Source of the DNA: Coriobacteriia bacterium
GTDB taxonomy: Bacteria; Actinomycetota; Coriobacteriia; WRKU01
Length of the DNA: 43,063 bases
Reading direction: 5' to 3'
Assembly (NCBI GenBank): GCA_009777935.1
Contig: WRKU01000002.1
Location: forward strand, 75,205 to 118,267
The notes below the pieces were generated by a model. The model made no database searches. It was given only the letters and a program-made list of their open reading frames with translations, and was not told the origin of the DNA. Shown piece after piece: positions 24,620 through 32,976 of this stretch; the first letter of the stretch is position 1; every line of letters begins with the position of its first letter. Made by a program: the position numbers and the translations under genes.

Positions 24620-25712
24620 ACAGTGCGTCATATTTCGCTACATGTCGGGGCTGTCGGCCTTTCAGCGCGAAAAAGGCTGGAGCCCGGGGGGAGCTCCTCT
24701 ACAGATTTACTATCTTGCAAGTGAGCTCGCAAAGGACAATGCATATGAGGTGTTCATGTGGGGAGAGGGCAAAGTAGTGACTCCTCTCGTCGATAATGTG
24801 CATCTCGTGTCCTCGAAACTCTGGCCGCTCTTTCGTGTTCCCCTTGTAGCACGCATCGCACGCAGGTGGGCAACGCGCGAGATGGTGCCTCAGTACGCAC
24901 GCAATGCCATCATCGTTTTTGCCGGACGCAACAGTGCTGATTTTCTTGCCAATGCGAAACTCGCGCGTGCACAAGGTGCGCGATGCGTATTTCGTTTGAG
25001 TTCTGACTACGACGCCATGGCGAGCAACCCAAATGGTGACTACGCGCAGGCACTATGCCTCATGGATGCCATCATCGTACAGACCGAGCATCAAAAACAA
25101 GAACTGTTGCGTAATTACGCCTTAGAATCGGTGCTTATCGCTCCCTCATTTCCTGTGCCACAGATACGAGGCAACATCGGTCATCCTAAGTATGTGCTAT
25201 GGGTTGGCCTATGCCACGACGAGAAACAGCCGGAAAAGGTGTTCGAACTTGCACAGTTGCTGCCCGATGTTCCCTTTCTTATGATATGTTCTCCGGTGCG
25301 TAAGGATTACGCCAAAAGAATCAAGCATCAAGCAGAGGCGCTACCAAACGTCACGTGTCTCTCTCAGGTCGAGCCCGATAAAATCCAGCCGTACTTTGAT
25401 GAATCGTATGCAGTGATAAATACCTCAAAGTACGAGGGATTTCCCAATACGCTCCACCAAGCAGCAATTGCGGGAGTACCTTACGTATCGCTAAACTGGA
25501 ACGCCGATGACTACCTTACGATGCACGATATAGGTACGTGTGCTGAGGGAAGTCTTGCTCATATGGCACGTGACATAGAAAGGTTTGTCACAGACTCGGA
25601 CGAGCGTGTTCGTGTCGGCGCCAACGCATATCGTTTCTTTGAAGAACGCGGCAGCTTTGAGCGGGTTGCCAAAGAGTATAAAGATGTTTTCAGATACCTT
25701 TCAGAAGCCTAA
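24609..25712 (+). CDS. Glycosyltransferase, locus-expanded GT4-like family (distant copy 5)
   Basis: A 367-residue GT-B protein starting MTPKQCVIFRYMSGLSAF. It keeps the family layout: a GGAPLQIYYLASELAKD loop after a SPGG segment, YVLWVGLCHDEKQPEKVFELA, and INTSKYEGFPNTLHQAAIAGVPYVSL. It is recognisably related to the 11402 group but more divergent. The ATG at 24609 overlaps the previous gene by 11 bases, and a longer open frame upstream is only read-through of another frame. It converges with the family 2 GT and overlaps its 3' end by 12 bases. Confidence 0.8.
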   Translation: MTPKQCVIFRYMSGLSAFQREKGWSPGGAPLQIYYLASELAKDNAYEVFMWGEGKVVTPLVDNVHLVSSKLWPLFRVPLVARIARRWATREMVPQYARNAIIVFAGRNSADFLANAKLARAQGARCVFRLSSDYDAMASNPNGDYAQALCLMDAIIVQTEHQKQELLRNYALESVLIAPSFPVPQIRGNIGHPKYVLWVGLCHDEKQPEKVFELAQLLPDVPFLMICSPVRKDYAKRIKHQAEALPNVTCLSQVEPDKIQPYFDESYAVINTSKYEGFPNTLHQAAIAGVPYVSLNWNADDYLTMHDIGTCAEGSLAHMARDIERFVTDSDERVRVGANAYRFFEERGSFERVAKEYKDVFRYLSEA

Positions 25713-26444
25713 TTTTTCACCGATACGCCGCATGAGATAGCGGGGATAGAAAGTCCAAAAATTGCCCCCGTGTGCAACCTTGACCTGAATCGTCTCTTTA
25801 CGCATAAGAGGCTTATGTTGATCGCACGCACCACCTCGATGGTACTTTGCGAGAACATCCTCAATACCGATAATAGGTGCCCCGGCTTTAATCAGGCGGA
25901 ATGTAAAATCATAGTCTGCTGCTATACGGAAACGCAGGTCGAACATGCCGTACCGTTCGTACGTCTCTTTGCGTACGAACAAGGCAGGATGGGCAATCGG
26001 CATGCGATACATTGCATCGTCGATGGTGGCATCCAATATGCTGGGAAACAGCGATATGCTCCCATCTTCTGCCACATACTGCGCGCGTCCATGCACCGCT
26101 GCCGCTTCCGGGTGTTCGGCGAACGTTTTTTTCACGTGTGCGACGGTTTCCGGCAGCCATTCATCGTCGCTGTTGAGTAGTCCGATAATATCGCCATTGA
26201 CCCGTGATATCCCTTTGTTCATGGCGTCGAAAATACCGTCATCGGGCTCTGATATATAGCGCAACGCCCCCTCAAATTGGGGAATATACGACTCGATAAT
26301 TTCGAGAGTCCCATCGGTGGACTGAGCATCGACAATGAGGTACTCGTCAACCGATTCGGTTTGCGCCAGGACAGAGTCCAGCGTGCGCGCAAGGGTGTCA
26401 GCACTGTTATAGCAGACGGTTATCAGTGAGAGTGTCATTCCCAC
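25701..26444 (-). CDS. Glycosyltransferase family 2
   Basis: A 247-residue GT-A enzyme of the WcaA/PglI-like type. LSLITVCYNSADTLARTLDSVL leads into a DAQSTDGT loop, EPDDGIFDAMNKGI, and the metal-binding DxD variant LLNSDDEWLP. FRIAADYDFTFRLIKAG and a basic RRIGEKLGF tail close the protein. The GTG at 26444 has AAGGAG seven bases upstream, better spaced than the ATG two codons on. It would be a soluble or peripheral enzyme adding one sugar to the repeat unit. It is divergent from the next family 2 GT. Confidence 0.88.
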   Translation of the reverse strand: MGMTLSLITVCYNSADTLARTLDSVLAQTESVDEYLIVDAQSTDGTLEIIESYIPQFEGALRYISEPDDGIFDAMNKGISRVNGDIIGLLNSDDEWLPETVAHVKKTFAEHPEAAAVHGRAQYVAEDGSISLFPSILDATIDDAMYRMPIAHPALFVRKETYERYGMFDLRFRIAADYDFTFRLIKAGAPIIGIEDVLAKYHRGGACDQHKPLMRKETIQVKVAHGGNFWTFYPRYLMRRIGEKLGF

Positions 26445-26465
26445 GCGTGCACTCCTTATCGGCTT

Positions 26466-26494
26466 TTGATGACCAATACTGCTACCATTATAGA
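26466..26494 (+). promoter_or_regulatory. Candidate promoter for the 26522 operon
   Basis: TTGATG (26466-26471) and TATAGA (26489-26494) with 17 bases between them match four of six positions each. They lie in the divergent gap and point to the ATG at 26522, which also has a strong AGGAGGGG at 26507-26514. Confidence 0.45.
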
Positions 26495-26521
26495 GGTATT
26501 CGACGTAGGAGGGGATTATCG

Positions 26522-27439
26522 ATGGGTGACATCGCTATCGTTGTGGCAGCGTATAACGCCCAAGATACCCTTGCACGCGCAATAGAGTCGGTGCGTGGAT
26601 TGACCGATCCTGACTGGCAGCTGGTAGTAGTTGATGACGGATCGAACGACGATACCTACGCCATTGCCACACGTTTTGCACAACACGAGAGCCGAATTAG
26701 CGTTGTTAGACAAGAAAACGCAGGCACCGGCATGGCACGTAATGCCGGTATACGGGCGACCACGACCGAGTGGATAGCCTATCTCGATGCTGACGATATG
26801 CTCGCACCTGAATGGCTGACCGTCATGAAGCGCACCATGGAGCAGCATTCCGGGTACGATATCTACTGCTCAAACGGGTGGTTTGTCGATGCCGATGGAG
26901 GACGCGAACCTATATTTTCTTCGTATGAAGCGCGCGAGATTACTCTCGATGATATTCTACGTAGCTGCTGCATTCTCGGTGGCGGAGCGCTGGTCAACAG
27001 GCAGGTGCTCGACGGGGTCGGCGGGTTCGCAAATATCTATTGGAGTGAGGACTATAACCTATGGGTACGTCTGCTTGTGCAGGGTGCTCGCGCCTATGCG
27101 ACGGCGGAAAAGCTCTATCTCTATCATCGCGCCGGCGATGGTCGAAAGAGCAACAATGCGTACCCGCGAAGTGATTCTGTTGTGCAGACCCTGACGCACG
27201 CCATTGATACCGGTACGCTGACCGAGGCGCAAGAGCAGATTGCACGTGCAGGAATCGCCTCTGCGCAACAACGTCCTCATATGGAGGCGCAAAAGAGGCA
27301 CCTGCGTCTTGCTGTTACCCGAATCGTGGGAGAACGATATGCTGACATCGTCATGCGCACACTTCATCGATTCGCCTGGGTAGTTCGTCCACTGCGACGA
27401 AGGGCTGCACGAGGACGGGTGGAAAGGCAGCGTTCGTGA
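26522..27439 (+). CDS. Glycosyltransferase family 2
   Basis: A 305-residue GT-A enzyme: IAIVVAAYNAQDTLARAIESV, VVVDDGSNDDT, RNAGIRATTTEWIAYLDADDMLAPEWL (DAD metal site) and WSEDYNLWVRLLVQGARAY. The C terminus is very basic (RPLRRRAARGRVERQRS), fitting a membrane-surface enzyme. The ATG at 26522 has an ideal AGGAGGGG; the longer in-frame start at 26426 would overlap the divergent gene and lacks one. The stop overlaps the next GTG, so it is coupled to the following GT4. Confidence 0.88.
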   Translation: MGDIAIVVAAYNAQDTLARAIESVRGLTDPDWQLVVVDDGSNDDTYAIATRFAQHESRISVVRQENAGTGMARNAGIRATTTEWIAYLDADDMLAPEWLTVMKRTMEQHSGYDIYCSNGWFVDADGGREPIFSSYEAREITLDDILRSCCILGGGALVNRQVLDGVGGFANIYWSEDYNLWVRLLVQGARAYATAEKLYLYHRAGDGRKSNNAYPRSDSVVQTLTHAIDTGTLTEAQEQIARAGIASAQQRPHMEAQKRHLRLAVTRIVGERYADIVMRTLHRFAWVVRPLRRRAARGRVERQRS

Positions 27440-28584
27440 ACACCATGACCATGAGCAGCCTTCGCATATTCATGATAGCAACGGGAGCAGACACTTCGGG
27501 CGGTGGAGAAAAGCACATGCTCGACCTCTCGGCTGGTCTTATCGAGCGTGGGCATCGCGTCATGGTGATGGCACCGGGTGGTGGGGATGTACTCGACGCA
27601 GCTGCGCAACTTGGTTGCGACACACATGAGGTTGCTTCGTTCGGTATGTTTTCGCGTGTTGCTTCGCGTGACCTCGCACGTCTTCGTAAGACGTGGCATC
27701 CTGATATCGTGCACGCACATGGCCCTCGCGCTGCCTATGTGGTGCGTCGTGGTGATACGGCATCGATACCTCGGCTGGTCTACACCATTCACGGTATTCA
27801 TGCAGGCCACGGGCCACTCGGTGCGATTAAGCTTGCCGTTGAACGCGCTGACGTCAACAAGGTCGCTGCCTACATCACGACCTGCAAGGCCGACTTGGAC
27901 CAGGGCGCGAGACTTGGCATTCTTAATCCACACCAAACGACTGTCATCTACAATGGAGTACCCAATCCCCGCTTCGTTCCTCCCGGTCGATTCCGAGACC
28001 AACTGGGCATACCGTCAACACGTCCGCTCGTCTTGCATGTGGGGCGCATAACGCCACCCAAAGATCATGCTACGCTCCTCGCTGCGTTTGACAAAGCATG
28101 GAGCGCTGCTCCCGCGGGTGAGCATAAACCATTTCTGACACTCGTGACAGCGGGCAGTGAACGTGCCCGGCGTACACTGCAACGTACCATCAATGCTCTG
28201 CGAAGTGCCGGGGACATCGCTCTTCTCACGTCTTGCGCAGACCTTGCGCCCCTCTACACCGACGCCGACATGTTTGTGCTCTCATCGTTGTGGGAGGCAC
28301 GCCCCTATGTGCTCGTGGAGGCGATGCAATACGGTTGTCCGGTCGTCTCAACCGATGTTGGGGGAGTCTCAGAGGCGGTCGAAGATGGCGTGACCGGCTT
28401 TCTTACGCCTCCTGCTGATGCGCATGCACTCGCTGATGCAATGGCCAAGCTTCTGGATGATGACGAGTTGCGCATGCGTATGGGGCGCGCCGCACAACAG
28501 AGCATGGTCGATCGTTTTACCCTCGATGAGATGGTTGAGCAAACCCTCGCCGTCTACCACGGGGTACGTCGCGCCCTGCTATAA
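27436..28584 (+). CDS. Glycosyltransferase family 4
   Basis: A 382-residue GT-B enzyme, paralogous to the GT4 at 2139 through most of its length (GGGEKHMLDLSAGLIERGH, PDIVHAHGPRAA, TTVIYNGVPNP, VGRITPPKDHATLL, then WEARPYVLVEAMQYGCPVVSTDVGG spread over the EX7E region). The start is taken as the GTG at 27436 in a GTGA overlap. ATGs at 27445 and 27451 are possible and would remove a non-conserved MNTMTM leader. It is cotranscribed with the family 2 GT and precedes the glycosylphosphotransferase by seven bases. Confidence 0.88.
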   Translation: MNTMTMSSLRIFMIATGADTSGGGEKHMLDLSAGLIERGHRVMVMAPGGGDVLDAAAQLGCDTHEVASFGMFSRVASRDLARLRKTWHPDIVHAHGPRAAYVVRRGDTASIPRLVYTIHGIHAGHGPLGAIKLAVERADVNKVAAYITTCKADLDQGARLGILNPHQTTVIYNGVPNPRFVPPGRFRDQLGIPSTRPLVLHVGRITPPKDHATLLAAFDKAWSAAPAGEHKPFLTLVTAGSERARRTLQRTINALRSAGDIALLTSCADLAPLYTDADMFVLSSLWEARPYVLVEAMQYGCPVVSTDVGGVSEAVEDGVTGFLTPPADAHALADAMAKLLDDDELRMRMGRAAQQSMVDRFTLDEMVEQTLAVYHGVRRALL

Positions 28585-28592
28585 TACCTTCA
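28580..28592 (+). promoter_or_regulatory. -10 box (TATAAT-N6-ATG), candidate leaderless promoter
   Basis: A perfect TATAAT spans 28580-28585, running one base past the stop codon of the previous GT4. It is followed by six bases and the ATG of the glycosylphosphotransferase. No Shine-Dalgarno can fit. A second, internal promoter giving a leaderless transcript is plausible; a -35 is not evident. Confidence 0.4.
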
Positions 28593-29965
28593 TGAGCCGA
28601 AAACTCTTCGTCATACTCTCACTTTTATCCGACGCGCTGTGTGTGTTGGTGGGTGCCACGCTGGCGTTCTTCATCCGCTTTGCAGGTGATACGCCCGATG
28701 CGAACTTCGACGCACTCATCTTTGCGGCGCCGTTCATGGTCTTGGCATATCTGCTTGCCGGCTGGGCCTTCGATCTGTACCGTCCCAGCCGTACCGACAC
28801 CGCGTTTGCCGTGGTACGCGCTACGGCGTTGACGACGTTTTTCGGCGCCTTGCTCACCGCTGTCGTGTTGTACTTCGGCGGGCCGATAACCGCACCGTTT
28901 GCACGTCTGACGTACCTGCTTGGCGTTGCGCTCATCTTTACGTTCATTACGCTCTGGCGCATGGCGTTTTTGCGTTGGGGCACCATCAGCTGGCCTGAAC
29001 AGCGTATTCTCATGTTAGGCACCAACCACATGGCGCTTGAACTTGCCTGTGAACTTTCTAAATATCGCAAAACATGCTGGTCGATCGTCGGCTTCGTTGA
29101 GATGGGTGATGCTGACGTACAGGTTACTCACAAGCTTGAAGCATTCGCGCCCATCCGTGGCAATTTTATGCAGCTTGCACATATCGTTGATGAGACCTGC
29201 GCGAATCGTATTATTGTCGTGAGCCCTGTCGACTCGCGCGAGATTATCGAGCAGATAGCACTCGCGCAAGCGCATCCGGTCACTATCGACCTCGTACCCG
29301 ACGTCTACGAAATCTTGCTCGCACGGCCGACCTCGATCGTGGGCGATATTCCCCTTGTGCGCCTCAGACAGGGCGAGCTGCCGGGCTATCGGCGCGTCGC
29401 CAAACGCATTCTCGACTATATGCTTGCCGTGGTGCTTACCTTGTTGATGTGGCCGATTGCACTCATCGCTGCCATCGCTATCCTCCTCGAAAGCGGTGCA
29501 CCGGTGCTGTACCGGCAGGAACGTGTGGGTAGGGGGGAGAGGCACTTCGAGGTGCTGAAGTTCCGCACGATGTATCGCGGTGCTGAAGTACAGACGGGCC
29601 CGACGCTCGCAGAGAAGAGCGACCCACGCATCACGCGCGTCGGACGTATCTTGCGCAAGGTACGTATCGATGAGCTTCCGCAGGTCGTCAACGTGTTTGC
29701 CGGCCAGATGAGCTTTATCGGACCGCGTCCCGAACGCCCCTACTTTGTCACCGAGTACTTGCGCACCGTTCCCGGTTACGACGAGCGTTTTCGCGTGCTA
29801 CCGGGCATCACCGGGCTCGCCCAGGTCAACGGTGGTTACGCTACCACGCCAGAGCTCAAGCTTAAGTACGACCTCATGTACGTTTATCATCAGTCGCTTC
29901 TTCTCGATTTGCAGATTATCACCGAAACGCTGCGTGTGGTCCTTACTGGCCACGGAGCTCGTTAA
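28592..29965 (+). CDS. Polyprenyl glycosylphosphotransferase (initiating sugar-phosphate transferase)
   Basis: A 457-residue membrane enzyme of the WbaP/WcaJ/EpsL type. It starts repeat-unit synthesis by moving a sugar phosphate from a UDP-sugar to undecaprenyl phosphate. Four hydrophobic helices lie in residues 1-135, followed by a CoA-binding-like Rossmann domain (RILMLGTNHMALELACEL). From about residue 275 comes the catalytic domain: one membrane segment, VLYRQERVGRGERHFEVLKFRTM, the DELPQVVNVFAGQMSFIGPRPE core, and LPGITGLAQVNGG. The ATG at 28592 starts MSRKLFVILS; longer frames are read-through. It closes the polysaccharide locus. Confidence 0.93.
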   Translation: MSRKLFVILSLLSDALCVLVGATLAFFIRFAGDTPDANFDALIFAAPFMVLAYLLAGWAFDLYRPSRTDTAFAVVRATALTTFFGALLTAVVLYFGGPITAPFARLTYLLGVALIFTFITLWRMAFLRWGTISWPEQRILMLGTNHMALELACELSKYRKTCWSIVGFVEMGDADVQVTHKLEAFAPIRGNFMQLAHIVDETCANRIIVVSPVDSREIIEQIALAQAHPVTIDLVPDVYEILLARPTSIVGDIPLVRLRQGELPGYRRVAKRILDYMLAVVLTLLMWPIALIAAIAILLESGAPVLYRQERVGRGERHFEVLKFRTMYRGAEVQTGPTLAEKSDPRITRVGRILRKVRIDELPQVVNVFAGQMSFIGPRPERPYFVTEYLRTVPGYDERFRVLPGITGLAQVNGGYATTPELKLKYDLMYVYHQSLLLDLQIITETLRVVLTGHGAR

Positions 29966-30007
29966 TAAAACTTAACAAATATGATGCAAGAAGTCCCGGC
30001 TCATTGC

Positions 30008-30036
30008 TTGCGGGAACGTCCGTTTTCCGCTACACT
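30008..30036 (+). promoter_or_regulatory. Candidate promoter for the cytochrome operon
   Basis: TTGCGG (30008-30013), 17 bases, TACACT (30031-30036), pointing to the ATG at 30046. The expected transcript start is within a few bases of the start codon and no ribosome-binding site is visible, so a leaderless or nearly leaderless mRNA is likely. Confidence 0.4.
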
Positions 30037-30045
30037 CAAAGCACT

Positions 30046-31281
30046 ATGTCTTTTCGTCGCCCTCGCCCGATAGAAGCGTTTCGCAACCCCGCCTCGCGTC
30101 CGCGTGCCATCATCTGGGTCGCAACTGTCACCATTGCGTTTCTCTTGTTTGTGACCGTCGCAGTGGCAGCAACGACGGCGTTTTGGTTCTGTGCGGACAT
30201 CTGTCATTCGGTGCAGGTCGATACCATTAACTCGTATCTGAACTCGACGCATGACACCGTCGCCTGCGTCTCGTGTCACATAAAACCCGGCGCCGATCCC
30301 GTCACATTCCTGTGGGGCAAGGCGAAAAAACTTGCCGAGCTCCCGCCCACCATCATGGGCACCTACGACATGCCACTCAATCCCGTCAGCCAGCTTGCGA
30401 TGAGCGGGGTCTACATGGGATCCCAGCAGTGTATGCAGTGCCATCAGGGTGGCGACCGTTTTGTCACTCCCAGCTATGGCATCATCATGGACCACGACAT
30501 TCATGCGGACAACGATATCGCCTGTGCCGTGTGCCACAATCGCGTGGGACACCAAGAGCAGGGTATCGAGCTCGTGGGCGTCAATCCTCAGACCGGCGAA
30601 GCGGCCTTCCCGCACCCCGATTACATGGATATGAAGGCGTGCTATCGTTGCCACCGCCTTGAGGCCGATGGCCTGAAAGATGGACTCGCTGAGTTCCCGA
30701 CGCCGCTCATGGTTTCGGGCGCATGCGAGCTTTGCCATCCGCCGGAGTTCGACCTCGTTCCACCGTCGCATTACGTCGAGCGATTCGTCGAGGACGTTCA
30801 TGGCCCGATGGCCATCGAAGAAGAAGAAGGCGTCAGACAAGGCGCGGAGCTGGTCGCAGCAGCTTTCGAGCGCCACAACTATGATGAGAAATCGACGCCT
30901 GAAGGCGATGCCGTACGTGACATTCCGAACTCGCTCGTCATCAACGATTGCTACACCTGCCATGCCGTCAGTTTCTGTGACGACTGTCACCTTGGTGTGC
31001 GCATGCCACACCCTGAGAACTACCTCGAGCTTCACGTTGAAGATTCCGTGCGCAACATGGCCGGCTGTGAACTTTGCCACGGCGGTCCCGAACTCGTATG
31101 TGTCGAGTGTCATCACACCGACCCGTGGATTCCCGGCTATCAGCTCGACCCGACGCGATCGTGGCTGGCGCAGCACTGGGATCCGTGTGCGATTCTCGGT
31201 GCAGCCATGTGCTTCGACTGTCATGACCCGGTGTTCTGCGCATACTGCCACGTGAACGGCTTCCCACCCGAACGTCGGTAA
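30046..31281 (+). CDS. Membrane-anchored multihaem cytochrome c (NapC/NrfH-type N terminus), 12 potential haem sites
   Basis: A 411-residue protein with one N-terminal membrane helix (about residues 21-46) and the rest outside the cytoplasm. I count eleven CXXCH haem sites: CVSCH, CMQCH, CAVCH, CYRCH, CELCH, CYTCH, CDDCH, a second CELCH, CVECH, CFDCH and CAYCH. A twelfth, non-standard CX3CH lies just after the helix (C49 to H54, FCADICHS), where NapC/NrfH carries its first haem. The NapC/NrfH family takes electrons from menaquinol. This protein is much longer and may pass them on along a haem chain to a periplasmic or surface acceptor. I chose ATG 30046, since the helix follows at once. It is followed after three bases by the radical SAM gene. 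Confidence 0.88.
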   Translation: MSFRRPRPIEAFRNPASRPRAIIWVATVTIAFLLFVTVAVAATTAFWFCADICHSVQVDTINSYLNSTHDTVACVSCHIKPGADPVTFLWGKAKKLAELPPTIMGTYDMPLNPVSQLAMSGVYMGSQQCMQCHQGGDRFVTPSYGIIMDHDIHADNDIACAVCHNRVGHQEQGIELVGVNPQTGEAAFPHPDYMDMKACYRCHRLEADGLKDGLAEFPTPLMVSGACELCHPPEFDLVPPSHYVERFVEDVHGPMAIEEEEGVRQGAELVAAAFERHNYDEKSTPEGDAVRDIPNSLVINDCYTCHAVSFCDDCHLGVRMPHPENYLELHVEDSVRNMAGCELCHGGPELVCVECHHTDPWIPGYQLDPTRSWLAQHWDPCAILGAAMCFDCHDPVFCAYCHVNGFPPERR

Positions 31282-31284
31282 CAT

Positions 31285-32976
31285 ATGGCGCGACTCGATG
31301 TAGCGCTCTTACACGCGCCTGCAATCTACGACTTTCGTGAAAGCATGATTGAGTTCGGGCCGGTGAGCGACCTCGTTCCTGCCAGTGCTATCTTTGAAAT
31401 CTTCCCCCTCGGTCTCTCCACGATTGGAGAATATCTCGAGCGCAACGGCTACTTTGTGCGCACCATCAACCTTGCGTACCGCATGCTGCGCAGCCCGCGC
31501 TTCAGCGTGCCTGACACGATTCGTGCGCTCAACCCGACGATTTTCGGCATCGATCTTCACTGGATGGTGCACTGTCATGGCTCGATTGAGGTCGCGCGTA
31601 TCGCCAAGCAGGAACACCCTGACACCCCCGTCATTTTCGGTGGCTTGAGCTCGACGTTTTTTCACGAGGACCTCATCGGCTACGAATGTGTCGACTTTAT
31701 CTTGCGCGGGGATTCGACCGAGGAACCCTTCCGCCAGCTCGTCGAGATTTTAACGCGTGAGGGCAAGACGTATCGCGGAGAACTCCTCGCCGACGTGCCG
31801 AACCTCAGCTGGAAGGATGCCACGGGGACACATCGTCATAACGAACTCACCCATGTGCCGACCGACTTTAACACACCAGCACTCGACTTTGCCTACAACA
31901 TGAAGAGCGTCATCCGTTATCGTGACCTTCTCGGCCAGGTGCCATTCAAGGACTTCATACGTTATCCCATGACGGCTTCGATAATCTGTCGTGGCTGTAC
32001 TTATAATTGCGTGACGTGTGGCGGTAGTGCGACGACGTTTCGCAAGCACTTCGGTCGCCAACGCGCTGCGTTTCGTGACCCCGAGCTTGCCGCGCGTGAC
32101 CTCGGTTTTCAGCATCGTTATCTGCCCGGCCCCATCTTTTTGCTCAACGACTTTATGCAGCCGGGGATGGACTATGCCCAGACCTTCATCGAGGCACTGG
32201 GCCGCGAGAATATCGATGCGCCTATTGGCTTTGAGCTTTTCGACCCGCCACCACCTGAGATATACGAGCTCTTGCAGCAACACCTTGACGACTGGAGTAT
32301 CGAGATATCGGCCGAGTCTCACGATGACGCCATCCGCCGTCGATTCGGCAAGGGACACTTCACGACGGCCCAGCTCGAAGAGTCGATCCGTCTCGCTTTC
32401 GAGCACGGCGCCACGCGCTTCGACCTCTTTTTCCTTATGGGTATCCCTGATCAAGACCGTACCTCGGCGCTCGAGACCGTCGAATATTGCGCCGACCTTT
32501 ACGAGCGTTTTGACAACGATAAACGTCTCCTCACTTTCACGAGCCCGATGGTGCCGTTCCTCGATCCGGGTTCAATCATCTACGATAACCCCGAAGAGTA
32601 CGGCTACAGTCTGCGCGCCACGACCGTTGAAGAGCACCGCGAGCTCCTCAAATCGGCGCACTGGCGTGACGTCATGAACTACGACAGTCACCTGTTCCCG
32701 CGCGATGAACTCGTCGATGCGACCCACGAGGCGCTCAAGCGCATGAACGAAATCAAGCTTGCCGCTGGGGTCACGACACCGGAAGAGATTGCCAGCAACA
32801 CCGAGATGGAGTGGGGCATGGAGTGGAAGCCCTCAATCATTCTTAACTGTGTCGGAATCGGTGTCACGCAGGAAGCAAAGAATCTGCTTAACGGCAGGAC
32901 GACGCCGGCAGTAAGCGATATGCATCGCGCGTGGCGCGAGAGCACTACACCTGCGAAAGAGGAGGAGGCATCATGA
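31285..32976 (+). CDS. Radical SAM protein with N-terminal B12-binding-like domain
   Basis: A 563-residue protein. Residues 1-200 have the alternating fold of a cobalamin-binding-like domain (FPLGLSTIGEYLERNGYFVRTINLAYRML, VIFGGLSSTFFHEDLI, FILRGDSTEEPFRQLVE), but the canonical DXHXXG is not evident. The radical SAM cluster is CX3CX2C at C238, C242 and C245 (CRGCTYNCVTCGGS), with an extra cysteine at 235. The TIM-barrel part has SIEISAESHDDAIRRRFGKG and FFLMGIPDQDR. It resembles the B12/radical SAM group that includes Ta0216-like proteins of unknown substrate. It is coupled to the amidohydrolase by an ATGA. The product could be a methylated or rearranged small molecule; this is inference. Confidence 0.82.
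   Translation: MARLDVALLHAPAIYDFRESMIEFGPVSDLVPASAIFEIFPLGLSTIGEYLERNGYFVRTINLAYRMLRSPRFSVPDTIRALNPTIFGIDLHWMVHCHGSIEVARIAKQEHPDTPVIFGGLSSTFFHEDLIGYECVDFILRGDSTEEPFRQLVEILTREGKTYRGELLADVPNLSWKDATGTHRHNELTHVPTDFNTPALDFAYNMKSVIRYRDLLGQVPFKDFIRYPMTASIICRGCTYNCVTCGGSATTFRKHFGRQRAAFRDPELAARDLGFQHRYLPGPIFLLNDFMQPGMDYAQTFIEALGRENIDAPIGFELFDPPPPEIYELLQQHLDDWSIEISAESHDDAIRRRFGKGHFTTAQLEESIRLAFEHGATRFDLFFLMGIPDQDRTSALETVEYCADLYERFDNDKRLLTFTSPMVPFLDPGSIIYDNPEEYGYSLRATTVEEHRELLKSAHWRDVMNYDSHLFPRDELVDATHEALKRMNEIKLAAGVTTPEEIASNTEMEWGMEWKPSIILNCVGIGVTQEAKNLLNGRTTPAVSDMHRAWRESTTPAKEEEAS

Noticed and set aside
29994-30015. TCCCG/CGGGA inverted repeat after the glycosylphosphotransferase gene
   Set aside because: Only five base pairs with a 12-base loop, and it overlaps the candidate -35 of the next promoter.
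30001-31284. A 427-codon open frame on the minus strand
   Set aside because: It is antisense to the multihaem cytochrome gene, whose CXXCH pattern and membrane helix are unmistakable on the plus strand. The reverse product has no recognisable domain.
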